Positions 1-13,830 of a stretch of 64,000 nucleotides of DNA are shown here, piece by piece. The notes beneath the pieces are model-generated. The model was not told the origin of the DNA, did not search any database, and worked only from the letters and a program-made list of their open reading frames with translations. The stretch is taken from NCBI RefSeq assembly GCF_020740795.1, contig NC_067289.1, forward strand, positions 25,848,108-25,912,107, in the 5' to 3' direction. A program made the translations under genes and the position numbers. The first letter of the stretch is position 1; each line of letters opens with the position of its first letter. This DNA comes from Apus apus. Lineage: Eukaryota; Chordata; Aves; Apodiformes; Apodidae.

Positions 1-546
1 GGCCGGGCCGTCGGTGGGTGCCCAGTGGAAATGCTGCACTGCTGGCAGGAATAGCAGAAAGATGAGGAGAAACTAAAGAGAAAAAGGGCTTTGGGAAGGC
101 TCTATTCAGTGTAAGAAAAGCTTGGGGGAATCTTCTCAGTATGTATGAACACTTGATAGGAGGGAGCAAAGAAGGACCCTGGCCCTTCTCAGTGGTGTCC
201 AGGGAATGGACAAGAGGTGATGGGCACAATTGATTCCAGACCTGACCAGACAAGGCCTTTAGCTTCTCCTGCTTACATGTGAGTAAAAAGGAATTGATTG
301 AGAAAAAGTTACTTTGGGGATGGATTCCAAGACTGGCAGACATTTTCTTGTAGAAAGGATTAGTTAATAACTTGTGTTGGAACAAATTTTTTAATATGGA
401 AAAATTTGTTTTCACTGAACAAGGAAAGATGCTAAATTTGACTGGCTAATTGTGTGGCTGACAGTCACACATCAGCCACATCCCAGTGCTGGCACTGACT
501 AGCAACAAGCTAAATTACCTTCAGTATGATTTTGCCTTTTTCTCTG

Positions 547-590
547 AAAAAAAAAACCCAAAACAACCCAAAACAAAACCCCCAAAAAAC
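547..590. repeat. A-rich low-complexity run
   Basis: Runs of A are interrupted only by short C blocks (AAAACCC-like units). This is simple sequence, possibly the decayed tail of a retroposed element, though I see no recognisable element body beside it. Confidence 0.6.
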
Positions 591-3500
591 CTGCACGAAG
601 TAAGTCCTTGAAATGGAAAGCTCTGAGTTACCAAGAGGCTGGGAAATGGGAAATACTGTGCTGAGAGAGTCATTTAAACTTTGCTAGCTTGCTGCAGAGT
701 CTAACATTAGGGAGGTGATCCAAGGCTTTCACCAAGTCTCTTAAGGTTGTATTACAGCCTTGGCTTCTGCTTCAGCAGTGAACAGGGGGGGGCAATTGTT
801 TTCCTCTCATCTGCCCTCAAGTTTTCCTTGGAAGTGTTCTCCCAGTTGTCACCCACACTGTCGACAGATTTTTTTTTCCTCTTTAGACACTTAGTGGATG
901 AAAAAATATTTTCAGTTTGATAAAAAAATGGAAAGCTCTAAATTCCAGCTAACACTTTTGTTGTTGCTTCACAATCCTCTGATTTTTTTTGTGATGGCCT
1001 GTTAACTGCAATTAAAGAGGATTCCCCCTCAAGTTTACATTTCTCACAAGTGACACTTGCCTCCCAGTGTGGAGCCCAGTGCAGCTGCCTGAGGCTGGGA
1101 GCTGTGACTTGGCTCCAGCCTTTGCCCTGTGGAAAGGTGAATTTGGAAAAGGCACTTAGGGCTTGGGGCTCACTGCATTGCACAGCAGGACCTTCCAGGC
1201 CTGGGATTTTAAAGGCAGCTCCTGGGATTTTGTCCTGCATTAAAGCATTGTAATTAAATAAGGCTATAGAAATTTTCTGGAGTTCAGCTGACATTGTATC
1301 CATGTCCTTTTGCCAATTTGGCATCATAATAGCACTCTAAATCAGAAAAATGTCTGAGTAAGCTTCAAATCCACAGTCCTAAGTCTCTGTGATAAGCTTG
1401 ACTTTTCCTGGTTTTATCCTCTTAAGTCAATAATGCATTTATGAATCCTGACCACCTTAAATATTATTCTTGTTTAGCCACATTGAAAAATCACAATTAC
1501 TAATATAAATCTTCTACCTTTTATTACTGTTTCTTTAAACAGGTATGAGAGCTAGGAAAAACTTCCCTGAAATGTTTTCTTTTTTTTTAGTTTAATTTCA
1601 TCAGGAGAGAGCTGTTTGTATTCCTCTTCCCCAATGCACATATGTGCAATCTGTGCTGAAATTAGTAACCTTGTTTACTTAAAATAAATTCACTAGGGAT
1701 GGCAACATGATCCCTGAATCCAGTATTGCAAAGTAAGGCAATAAATTTACCTAGTTTTTTTATTAGAACTATATGTAGTGCACGATGTTGGATTGTAGTA
1801 TTTTATTGTAAGCTGATTTGATTGGAAAGGAAAGGTGCCAGTTACTGAGCAAGGGTAACTGCAGGGCCTCTTTGTGCAGATGAGTATGTTTAAATTGTGG
1901 TAAGGTTTCCAGTGCCATGAAATACAGGTTGTGGTGAATTGGAATGTGGGAAACAGGGAAAGAGAAGGAAAGATAAACAGAATACAGAGAGGCAGAGAAA
2001 GAACAGAAATGGTGAAAAGATAAAAAAGTAACAGGAACCAAAAAGCAAAAGGTAACTAGATGTGTGGGAAAATGAAATGGAGGAGTGAGAGGAAAAGTTA
2101 TTCATAAGTGAGTAATGGAAAATCTATGAGAAAACCACTGAAAAAAGATGGAAGCAAGAAAGTAGAAGGGAAAAAAAGTATTTAAGTTTGAGAACAGGAT
2201 TTTTTCTTCTTCCTGTTTCCTTTCCTGCTATCACCTCTGTCTTCTAAAAGTTCCTCTTAACTATGTTATGATGTCTTTCTTTTTTTCTCTATCCTCCTTA
2301 CCTGCTGTCTTCTAAGAACACTCATAGCCCTGTTTGATCAAGGCAGGTAGCTGCCAGCAGCTTTCTCACTGCACACTTGGGCTGGGAAAAACACCTAATT
2401 TTTAAACCCTTTTAATTGCAGTTCCAAGACTGCTTGTATTCATCACAGGAACAGAAAAAGCAAGTGCTGCCTGTCACTCAGATCAGGAAAGCATAGAATC
2501 CTCAGTCTTCACTCAAACACTGAGTGTTTGCACATAGACAACTGAACTGGAGGAATTTTTTATTATTCCTTCAGAATTATTTTAGCAAACCTTAAAAGAA
2601 CAGTAAAATACATACGAGAAAAGCAAACTGCTATCAATATGTGAGAGGAGTCTTTAAACAATATCTTGCAAGGCACTAGCCCCTATCTCCTCTTCTGAGA
2701 TGAAAAGGAGTGTTCACCAAAAAAAAGTTCTACTGCACACCTTCAAATGCTTTGTGGGCTTTACTGAGCAAATCCCCCATGTGCTTCACTGAAACACACA
2801 CCATCTGTGTTCATGTGTAAATCTGAAACACACACAGGAGCGTGGAGTGTAGCAGAGAGAAGTACTAGCTTGTGATTGCAGTCAGGAATGTGTTTAATTA
2901 TTCCATTAAGATTAGCCATTAATATTTTTAAAACTGCTGAGAATGCACGATTGAATTTGAGGGAATCAAGATTATTTATTCCTATGTTATGATTAAACAA
3001 GTCAACCAGAAATCTGCTCACTTTGCACCTGCTTAATGTGCCGTGCACTGTGACAGTGTGTGCTTCTTTACCTGCACTGGCTTTCACCAGGAGAGGATGA
3101 CTCATTTACACTGAGATCTGGCTTTTCCAAGCTAATCACAGTCTGTTTCCTAGAAAAATGCACAGGTTGTGTGCATTTTTAGGATGTGTTTCCTGGCTCT
3201 TTTGAATGTCATGTGGTAGCTGAAAGCTCCTGGTGTGGTTTGTGTGCTCCCCCATGGCATGGCCATCAGGATCTCAAGGAGAGGCCAGCAGTGAAATTCC
3301 CCTGGTGGCCAGTTGCCTGAGGTGCTCAGGAGTTCTGAGAATCTCGTCACTTTTGATGTATAAACACAGACTTGGGATTTTTCAGCCCGTGGTGCCTGTG
3401 ACTGCCCCGTGAGCCGGGGTCTCAGAATGCAGTGCGTGGTTTTTGCAGTAACTTCATGGGAGATGTTCCAGCCTTATGCCACAGCTCAGAGCAGCCCAGC

Positions 3501-4990
3501 TGGACCTTGGTTGGTGCCTGTCCTCTCCAGCAGCTCTGCACACAGCCTGGGGGAACGTCGCTGGCATCAGCTCAGCCTGCTGCAGCATTTCCCTGGTACT
3601 GCCCAGTCAGCTTCATGGAAGCACACTGGGCTGAGGACAAGCCAGTGGCCGGGCGGCACTGCCTTTCTCGTTAAGGCAATGTTAACGAACACCCAGCCTT
3701 GTTCAGTGAGCACGTGGTTAAGTTTTTCATCAGTCTCAGAGGGCAAGATAAATACAGGAATTGAAAAGATTCAGTGTTTGAGAATAATCCAACGTTCTTC
3801 TCAAGTGTTTTTTTCATTCTCTGAAACCTTCATCTCTGAGAGGAGCGATGGATGGTTTCCATCCAGCCTGACAAAGTAAGATTTCTGTGGCAAGGCTTTC
3901 CTTAGTATCTCAGTATCTTGCTGACACACTCTGGCCAGTTTATGTTGGCGCTAAGCCTGGATCCTGCAGTCTCTTTATCACAGTTTGAGTCTCAGAAACT
4001 GCAGATCAGAGAAGCGGGATCTGTCACTACATCTGAAAGGCTGTTCTCTAAGTATGATTTTATCTTGTTTAGGAGGTTTTTCTTCACAATCTCATTAAAA
4101 TATTCATGAGTTCTTCCTCTTGACTACCATTGTTAGGAAAATGCTTGATGCTCATTGTCATAGCTCTGCATTTCCCTTCTTGCTGGATCTTTTATTACTG
4201 CACATGCTCCTAATCTGATAAATTTTTTTATTCCTGTGAATTAGCAGTTTTAAATTGCATCACTGGGAAGGATCAAACTGCAGTATCAAAGATGGAAGAT
4301 TTGTTATAAGTATGCTGAAAATTCTAGGATATATTTCTATCTTTGTTGTCCTGTTTTTCTTGGAATTACAGTATCTGTGATTTGGTGGCAAACATGGAGT
4401 TTGAAAAGTTACTGCACTTTTCTGGCTCATATTTCACCAAAGTTGATAAACAAAACCTCCCTGTTTCAACATATGCAGAACTGAGCCAAAAAGCAATTAT
4501 GACAAGGTGGCATTTCCAAACATAAAGTTTAATTTATTTTCATTTATTAGCTTTCTAACTTGTATAAACAAAAGGATTTTGCTTTGAGCAAGGCAGAGGA
4601 ATAAAAGCAGCTCCTTACTGATGCCATCTTCTGGAGGACACCATAGCAGCATGCTGTCCTCTGTAACTTGCAACTTTCAAGTAAGGAGGTGATTCCTTAC
4701 CTGAGACCTGTACTGAAAATCCTGTTACCTTTTTCCCCAGTGTTTCTTATAGAACTTTTATTTTAAAGTCACTCAGATAACTTTTAAAATGACACATCAG
4801 ATACAAAAACTACATAATAAAGTAGTCAGTTCTTCAGTGTCATCTATTAAGTTTGTTAATTTTATTACTGAAGTGGGAGGAGAGGAGCTTCGTTCTCACG
4901 TTTGCGTTGTTTCAGCTGGTGCAGTCTGATGAAGGCAGCAGGATTACGGTGCTGAAGTGGTCAGTGGCTTGTGTCCTTAGAGCTGAAGGT

Positions 4991-5150
4991 CTCAAGAAAC
5001 AGAGACGTATTAGTGCCTCGGTGATACAAGTGTGAATTTTAGCAGCTTTGAAAACCCCTTTGAACTGTTACTCAAGAAACAGAGATATATTTGTGCCTGA
5101 GTGATATGAATGTGAATTTTTACAGGTTTTAAAACTACTCTGAAGTGTTA
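4991..5150. repeat. Two-copy 80-bp tandem duplication
   Basis: Copy 1 (4991-5070) and copy 2 (5071-5150) both start CTCAAGAAACAGAGA and both end in a TGAA-TGTTA-type motif. Both carry the GTGCCT...GTGAT and GTGAATTTT blocks at matching offsets. The copies have diverged by many substitutions, so the duplication is not recent. No coding role is apparent. Confidence 0.8.
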
Positions 5151-8100
5151 GATGTTCTCCCAGCCTCATTCATGTAATGTGAGCAGCAAGACTAACAAGA
5201 TTTGAGTGGTAATGGCTGCTGTCAGTGTCTTTTACAGTGAAAGAGGGATCTGCTGTGATTTTATATCCTTCTTGGCTGTAAGGAATTGTTCCTGGGATTC
5301 TGAAGTGACATTTAGTGTATTCTTTCATGGCCCACCCATTCTGCAGGAATTGTAGGATTTTTGTAGGATTTTTAGGATGCTTTAGAAATGGTACAAATTG
5401 ACTTGAAGAGTACTACACTGGTGGCCTTAATTTTCTGTTTCACTGTGGTTATGAGCTTCCAGGCCAGCAAGGACACAGGAATTGTGTAGTTTCATTTCCC
5501 ATGGGACATAGCCGTGCGTGCTACCTAGAAAGGAGCTGACACCAATGTGTCAGTCTCCCACCAGAACAGCTCCTTGGAGCTGGGCCAAAGGGAGTTGGAG
5601 GTGTCAGAGCAGGTAGCTGTTCTGTCCCTCACAGCTGCGGGGCTCTGTGCATGGCTTACTTAAACATCTGCCTAAAGCATTACCCAGGCCACTGAAGTAC
5701 TTGTCATAGCTATTAATTGCCCACTGCATTCCACAGAGAATCTCTGGAGCTGGCAGGCTCTGAAAGTCAAGTAAAAACACCAAATATCAAAACAAGGGGT
5801 TCTGTCTGCTCACTTGGATGGGCAATTTTAGGAACCCAGGCATCAGGAGTTGGTTTTGATTTTGTTCAGCCATAAGGACCTGGCCTGTCCTCACTACCTC
5901 CTGGTAGAAATACTTGAAATTTACTTGTATAAGCAGCAAGAACAAGTTTTGCCTTATGGTTTTGTACTCACACTGTGTTTGTAAGAATCCTGTCCTGTTC
6001 ATTAACATTAGTCTATACCCTGTGGAGTTAGTGCCTTCACCTTACTGTATGAATGGATCTATGTGAGTTTCTCTGTCAAAAAAAGGATGGAAGTGCTCTT
6101 GGCTGCTTCTACCAAAATCACAACCTCAGCCAGAATATTTTTTTTAAAGGTTGAGCTTAGGTCACTCAAAGTTCAGCTCAGTGGGGTACAGCACCTCAGG
6201 GCAGAGAGGCTTGTCTTGCACCTGCAGGTACTTGCAAATCCAAGAGCCAGCAAACTGCTTGGTGCATTTTGTAATTAATGAGCATCCCTTCCTCAGACAA
6301 CGCGTGGGAGTTGGACTTTAATGTGGAGAGCAGTGACAGTGACCAGGCCAGGGCGTTTCATCAAGGATCCCAGGGGAGCTGGGGCTGGCAGGCAGCCCTG
6401 GAGCTGCCCCATCCACCCCTGTTCACCAGCCTCCCAGGGCCCTGGGATCTGAACCTCACAAATTTTATTGAACTGACTGGAGAGGGAAATGGATTTGAAG
6501 AGGAATCTATGCTTTTTTCTAAAATAGTGATTTTTTCTTAAGCTCAACTAGTGCAGGTTTGTTATCAGTGCCCATCTTAGTTTACTTAGTTTGTATGAAT
6601 ATATGAGATTATGTCAAACATCAGATTATACTGCTCAGTTTAAAAGGGAAGGTCTTCTGTGTGATCTCAATTTTGAGCTGGTAGTTACAGGTAAAGGCAC
6701 TCAGGCTATTCCCAGCACCTCCAAAGGATGGTTGATGCTGTTTGTGCTCTGGAGCTAGGATCAGCCCAAGGCTGGAATATTACAACTGGTGGTAGTATTG
6801 ATAGGCTATGGGGAGTATTCCCGAGGAGTGCAAGTAACGCAAGGTAGCTTTGGGGTTTAACTGTTTATGGTTTAGCAAAGGTTTTGTGGAACTCCTAGGG
6901 AAGAATGATAATGCCCATTACCCAGAATGTTAATGCTGTGCAGAAACCCCAGGGCTGGAGCTGGGAAACCAGCAGAGCAGGAGGAAACTGTCCTGGCGGG
7001 GAGCAAGAGCGTGCAGCTGCCGTGCTTCGTGTACCTCAGGGAGCTGGCAGAGAGAAAGCATGAATATCTCTTCACTTTGTGCTGCCTCATGATCTGGTGA
7101 CCTTGGCCCTCAAACAATGTTTTTTATAAATGCTTTACTGACAAAAATCTACGTACTTAAAGTGAAATTTGTTTAGAAGAATCTGATACTAAAAAGCATC
7201 ATAATCTGAAGTGAACATTTTCTTTCTCAAACACTTAGCACCTAATTAAACAGTTGGAAAGTAACACTGATTTCTTTTGCAGTCTTCCTTGCATGTTTCA
7301 GATTTCATTGAAGCATTGTCCTTTTGATGAGTTCATACTTTAATTAAACTTAGAATTAAAAAAAAATTATTTCACAAGAGGAAAGATTTCATTTTGTGTT
7401 CTAGTATCCTCTTTTACTGCCTTTTTCACCCTTTCCAATACAAACTCATTCATCCTTCACATCAGCAAAGCTAATAGACCTCTTTAGTGTCACTCAAAAT
7501 TAATTAGCAGCCCTTTCTCTATTCAGTACTCTAAAAACACAGGAAGATTTGGTTACCCTTTGGAGAAGAAGTTGGAGGACATGGCTCTGTTTTGAAGTGA
7601 CTTTTAGAGACTGCAGAGCACAGGTTATCACAGAGGGCAGTGCTAGAGCCAGCACAGGCATTCTTTGCCTCTATGACTGTTCATATAATTTTAAATTTAT
7701 TGAATCTATGGAAGAGCAGCATTTTTTTTTGTTTCCAACAATGTTACAGGATATCTGAAATTCACTGAATTTGCTTTATCTCCTGTATTTCTTTTACAAT
7801 ATCCGTTGTGGGTTTTTTCAGCATTACCCCAGACTCTTTTCCTAGTTTTCCAAACTTGTCCAAAGCTTCAAGTCAGAAGTCTTCCTAAGGAAGTTCCAGA
7901 AGAATCTCTACACCCTTGGTAGCCTTCTCCAGTGGGTGAGCTTAAGAAATTTCCCTGTAGCCGTTTCTCATTCAGGCTGGGGAAAGGCTGCCATCTTCCT
8001 GCAGAGCTGCTCCCCTCCTTGGAGCTTCTCCTCTGGGAATGAGCAGCACGTTTCTGTGCTCTGCTTGTTTGGAGGAGTACTAGTCTGCTGCATAAAAATC

Positions 8101-11100
8101 ATCTCTTCACTTAAGAAGGGCCCCTTGAAGTCTCTGTAACATGCAGAAAGAGAAGATTGTGTTAAAAAGAAGAAAAAAAAAAAAAGTTTTGTTTTCCATG
8201 CAGTAAGATGTGTCCTGTGCTTTGTCCACATGATTTGGGTATAATTTATAACATCTCTATTTGTGGTTTCAGGGTAAGGCAATACTTAAAATACTAGTTT
8301 CCTTGCAAAAATATTTGATGACTTCTTTTGAGAAAGCAGGTCAGTGCTGCAAAGGCAGTAGTTTTGCTGGTATAGGTAAAAGCAGTGGTATCTAGTAAAT
8401 ACAAGTTCTTAGTCCTCTAGAGGCAGAATTTGGTTCCAGAGCTTTTGATTTTCACTCATTCAAACTCAGTGTCATTCTGACTCCTGGGGTGAATTTTCCT
8501 GTGTGCTCCTTCAGCCTTCCTTGAAGGTGAGTGGGGGAGAAGATGAGGAAATAACAACTGAAAAGGAAATGAAGGGCTAAGACAACCCACTGCAGAGCTC
8601 TTAGACTATAACACAGGCAGTGAAATGTGCAAACAGTATAAAAAATGGCTCTTGCAGTCATTAATTTTATTACTGTTGAAGAAAGTTCTACGTATACAGC
8701 TGATCTTCCCTGCTGCTTCCATCTGGGATCATAGCTGGGTCACTCAAAGGCACAGCCTTCTTCCTTTTATTTCCCCCTCCCTTCAGAAAGGGATTATGAT
8801 TTCTTCCCAGCTGTTTCTCCAGTTAACTCTCCGAGTGCAGTTTTCCACAGCACTGAGGGATCCTGCTGCCCAGCTCCTGCTACGTTTGCTGTGTCTCCAG
8901 CATGTTACATGCACTTTGCAGTATCTAAACCAGGAGTGATTACTGAGCACAATGTTAGATTGGCTGGATTCGTTCTGTGATTAGGTATGATCACAGCTGT
9001 ATCACATCTGTTCTTACTGCTCAGAGAGCCGTGCAACAAAATTAAATGCATATCATCATATCATACTGTTCCATTAATTGTGTTCCTAGCCTGCCGTGTG
9101 CTCTATTAGACAGCAAACACTAACTGTGAGGTGTGCTGAAGAGCTGCTTCCCTGCTGGCTGGCTGGCTCCTCCTGACCATTCAGCTCCTCAGGAAAAGTG
9201 ACATTGTGAAGTGTCTTGTCTCAAGAGAACAATTACACCACACCTGACAGAACATGTTGCTCTCCATGCTATCTGGAATTGAGCTGCTCTCCACTTTGGT
9301 AGCTGCAGATTTTACTGCCATCTCTCTGTCTTGCCATTCACTGGAGAAATAACACCTTCCTCACTAGAACTGTCCCTTTCTCCTGCTTGTATACATTGCA
9401 GATCTTCCCTTTCAGCATTGCCATCCTGGAATTATTATTTTATAAATGCTTGTTTCTCTTCTAGTTGGTTCCCCTTTGTTCATGTCCTGAATCCAGCTCA
9501 TGATGGTCTCTGATAGTGTGCACACAGCGCAGGCTGGGCAGAGTCATTCTCGTCCCTCAGGCTTCTTGTTCCCTGCCAGCCTCACTGAAGTGCTGGCACT
9601 GTTGTTGGTTGGCGTGCTGCTTGTAGACTTCTGCCAGAAGCAAAACCTGAAGTGAGTGAGCTCTGGCAGTGGGCACGGCTTCATACAGGCCCTCCTGCTC
9701 AGGGAGGGCACTGCCACACGCAAGGACAGGCCCTGGCTGCTGCTGCCAGGGACAAGAACCTGCTGGCTGCAGAAGGGGCTTCTGCACAGCAAGGCCCTCT
9801 TTTGCTTGAGTTGGAGCTGGTGCAGTTCTGCTCACAGTGAGCACATAAGTTAAATCGTATTTTTAGGTTTAATGGAATTACTCCTGATGTACATTGCTGG
9901 AATTGCTCCTAATCAGTAAGCACCCTTTTCCTCCAGCACAGCCACACAGCTGCTGCGGAAATAGGTTAGGTAGAACAGGATCTGCCTTGTATCGGAGGGC
10001 ACCACTGATTTAATTCACCTGAGGCAAATCGCTAGATTAAATAATTAGCTACTGTTTCACCATTTTGTATCTGATGTCTGACTCCAACAGACCAAAAATG
10101 ATCGCTTAGTTTGGCATCTTTTAAAAAGTCTGTTAAAAAAATACTAGAAAAAAACCCATTTTTTTCACATGCTATTGAGAAAGAAATTAAAAATACATTT
10201 ATGTAATTTTATATAGGTCTACATTTATGCTTGGTACAGAGGTTGCATCACCTTCTGAAATGAAATACTTGCACAGCTGCTGCAATAACCTTGTCTCTCT
10301 GCAGTGACAAAAGGAAGCAAAGCCGTAAGTCAAGGCTTTGACTCACACTCTAAATAGAGTAAATTTTTAATACCCTATTTGTTGATTGCATTTTGTGAAT
10401 GCTGAATATTTGATTATCTTTGCAAGCATTTCTGAATTGTTACGTGCAGTGTGTTTCTTAGAAATCCTTTCAATAGACTGTGGAATAGGGCTGACTCTCC
10501 CCTTCAAGTGACGTTGCTGTGCAGTACTGTTTGAAATGAGGCCAGAGAGATTTCCATGCCTAATGTGTTTTCTCTTTGTGGTCATTCCTTAGCAAAGAGA
10601 ATTCACACCAGGATAGAGAATATATATCTGTATTGAAAGGGAAAGTATTTGCATTAGGAACCTCCCATAGTTCAAGTGGCTCAATGCAGAGAAGAAAGGG
10701 AATAGGAAGGATCTTAATCTACAAATCCATGCCTGCCTTGACACAGTCCAAACCAAGGACTCGGCAGCAGACAAGGTGTCTTCTTCTTTCTCTTGGTTGC
10801 TGCAAGATCATTACCTGGGGCTTTTTGACAGTGCTGTATTATTCCATTCTAGCACTATTTCTTTAGAAGATCTGGAAGGGGGTTGTGCTGACACTGCCTC
10901 TCTGCTTGCCTGCTTGTCCTTGCCACCCCCAGCCCTAGTTGAGCCTTTGCGATTTTCAGGAAAGTTTGGAAGGGAAACCACAACTTGCAAAGCAAGTGTT
11001 CCTGCACATTTGGAAATACTGCAAGACAAACTCATCCTTTAGAAAAGAGCAGAGAATCTAGTTCAGATTCATTTGCCCAGGCACAGGAGGTTTCAGAGCT

Positions 11101-13379
11101 TAGACCTCACTGGGCATGCAAGTCAACTACTGGGAGACTTGAGCTGTGTTGAAAGTCATGCTTTTCTTTTAAAGAGTTGCTAGTTTCTTACTACAGCCAA
11201 ATTTTCTCTTTAGTTTTATGATGAAACTGGTCTTTCTGTACACGTTTTATCATAATTTATCAGTCATGTTTAAAGAAAGATAAATAAGAGGAGAGTTCAT
11301 GGCTTCCAAGATCTTCCATTTATAACTATGAAATGAGCAAAGAACATTTCACCATATGGTACGTTCTGCCAGAAAATAAACAAAAAAAAGCTGCCAGAGA
11401 GAATTGCAAGGTGCAGTTCATATAATAAAATACATCCTGTGGGAAGAGGAAGTGAAGTGAGTATCATGTCCTCTGCCTTGAATGGGCATTGCAATAAATA
11501 AAATAAATAACAGCAACTTTCTTCTTAAAAACACTGATGAGCACTTAATTGCAAATGCAAAGGGAAGGCTCAGAATGGACTGCTCTTACCAGAGTGTCCA
11601 AAAGCCTTCAGAGAGGCATACAGGCTGTATGTGCACTGCCAGCAAAGGTCAGTAAAGTATGTGAAGAGGATTGTACTGAGGGAATGTCCAGAGAATTTGT
11701 GGTTGATTATCAGCCATAAGGGCTATTGTACATTCAGTGTAGGTGTAATGACTCAGGATACAGGAGAAAAATTTTCCAAAGTAGAGATAATAAATTTCTC
11801 AAGCAACACTAAAATTGTTTCCGAACATCTAGCAGTGATGTGGCAAGAGCAAATGAAGATGACACCAGCAATGGAAACAGGGAATTTGAGAATAAAAAGT
11901 AACTGGTCTCACATCAGGAAGAACATGACAGAGTGAACAAAGGTGATTTCCTGCAGTTTGGCATCCAAGTTAACTGAAATTTCAACTGAAGCTTTCTTCA
12001 TGGTTTGTGTATTTATAAAGCTTCTGCTTGTGGTTGCTGGTGAAGAGGGAACTCTGCTGCAGCCTGTCTCTTGTCTAGGGAGCCTGCTGGGATCTGTCTC
12101 CTCCGACCTGCTGCTCATTTTTTGTAAAACTTGTGGGAAACATAATAGCTTTGATACAGCCAGATTGAGATGGAAATTATCATTTTGTGAAAAGGAACTG
12201 AGGGATGAGGTGTGGAAGAGAGAGACATGCAGCCATGCATCCATCCTTGGACATCCTGTTTCCTGAGGAGGCCAGGCTAAAAGAGAATGGTCCAAACAAG
12301 GGTGAATGATGCTTGTTTCTCTTCTTACCACTTGACTGTACTTCTTACCAGGCTCACACTGTTAATCATAAGATTTAGAATGCTGTCCTTAATTTAAAGT
12401 AGGCTTGCAGGGGCAGAGGTGAATGGGATTTGTAAATAGAAGGAAATGAGCCCTGGCCTTTAGCTGGCACAGCATGGGTTAGCAATCAATAGTCCAGCAG
12501 GACAGCTAAATCACAAAAGCCAAGTCAAATCCTGTACAGTTAAAGGCCAGATGGATGGTCTAGATCCAGGACTGTGTCTTGTGTGGAAGGCAGGATGGAT
12601 GCTTCTCTGTTTTGCAATTTCTGAGATGAAGGTTGACCATTGGTCCTGATAAATGATTCAGAATCCTCAGAACAGAGGCAGCTGCCTGTGAACGGGAGGA
12701 TAGAGAGGCAAAGGCTGTGGTCAGGCTGCGGAGGAGGAGCATGGCTTTATGTCAGGTCCTGCAGTGGGGACACTGCTCTGGCTGCATGGGGCATGTGGGG
12801 TGTCCTGGAAGAGCAAGCCTGTTCTGGGCTATCAGCCTTCCCAGGGCCATGGCAGGGCAGCCGGGAGTCAGAGATGAAAGAGGGGTATTCAGGTACGGTG
12901 CCCTTGCCCTTAGATCCAGTCCCTGTGCCGTGGGCTCTTGTCAGAGTATCCAGCTGTGGCCCTGCCTCCTCTTCCATGCCTGTCCCGGCTGGGGCTCCCT
13001 GCCAGGAGCTGCTGCCTACAACCTGCCCTGAGGAGGGAACACACCCAGCACCTCAGCTGCTGCCCGACACAGCCTGTGCGGGCAGAAAGGAGCAAGGATC
13101 AGGTTGTTAATAACGTGGATTTCTGAGGGGGTTTGTAATGTTACCCAGGCTGGCAAGTAATACCCTTAACGAGAAGGTATTTGTCCTGCGGCCCCATAGC
13201 CTATTTGAGCTCAAAGCAGCGCCAAAAAGAAAAGAGGCAGAGTCCTCCAAGAAGATTGTGTTGAACCTAGCTGAGTGTTGGGAATATTTTCAGCTTGTAA
13301 GTTCTGCCAGTATTGCAGAGAGAGCAAACCTCCATGCCGGGCCAGATGCCCTTGGCTAGGGTTGTGCCCGTGTCTGCAC

Positions 13380-13830
13380 CCAGAGCTGACAGGCAGCGCT
13401 AGATGCGGCTCCCGTGTGAGCCATGCGGGGAATGAAAGTCTCAGGAACGCCTGACTGTGCTGGGTCCCGTACGGGCAGGAGGCACCTGCCCCTGCGAGGG
13501 GCTGTCACCCCGTCAGGGTGTGCACAGCCCGGAGCTCTTGCCTGTCACCCCGTGAGGGTGTGCACAGCCCGGAGCTCTTGCTGTGGGCGCGGGGCGGAGC
13601 GGACACGGCCCCGCTGCCTCCTCTTGCCAAGGGCTCCTGCGGCTTCTGCCCGTGCCGAGCGTGGAGCACTTGAGTAGGAAAGGATCAAAGCAGCGCTCCA
13701 GCTCGTGGGGCACAGCCCCGGAGCAGCCATGGGCTTCACGGGAACGACATTTACGGCTGACATCAGATCTGAGTTGGATTTCAGTGTCAGCAGCAGGGGT
13801 GTGGCTTAGCGAGGACACTGTTTCAGTCTT
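13380..13830 (+). promoter_or_regulatory. GPR149: GC/CpG-rich probable GPR149 promoter and 5' UTR region
   Basis: The sequence changes abruptly from AT-rich to GC- and CpG-rich, with GGGCGCGGGGCGGAGC-type Sp1/KLF-like boxes near 13587, about 0.5-1 kb before the GPR149 start codon. It contains an exact-spacing 40-bp direct duplication (13502-13541 and 13542-13581). The transcription start cannot be fixed from sequence. The 5' UTR between here and 14364 has several upstream ATGs, and it may be spliced. Confidence 0.5.
13502..13581. repeat. 40-bp direct duplication in the GPR149 promoter region
   Basis: Two adjacent 40-bp units both start CTGTCACCCCGT and end GGAGCTCTTGC. They differ at only one position that I can see (GTCAGGG versus GTGAGGG). 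The near-identity indicates a recent duplication in promoter-proximal DNA. Confidence 0.9.

Larger units (their letters stand above)
1..13380. other. Intergenic region upstream of GPR149
   Basis: No gene is supported here. Open frames are short (140 codons at most), overlap on both strands, and lack recognisable domains or splice-linked continuations. The sequence is mostly AT-rich unique DNA with an A-rich run near 547, an 80-bp tandem duplication at 4991, and a few homeobox/E-box-rich blocks that could be conserved noncoding elements (see findings). I recognise no CR1 copy in this stretch. Confidence 0.6.

Noticed and set aside
2761-3105. 114-codon minus-strand frame
   Set aside because: No recognisable family and no splice context; listed only as a possible noncoding conserved block.
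12640-13110. 156-codon frame before the GPR149 promoter region
   Set aside because: No similarity recognised, overlapping frames on both strands are also open, and the GC-rich composition explains the lack of stops.
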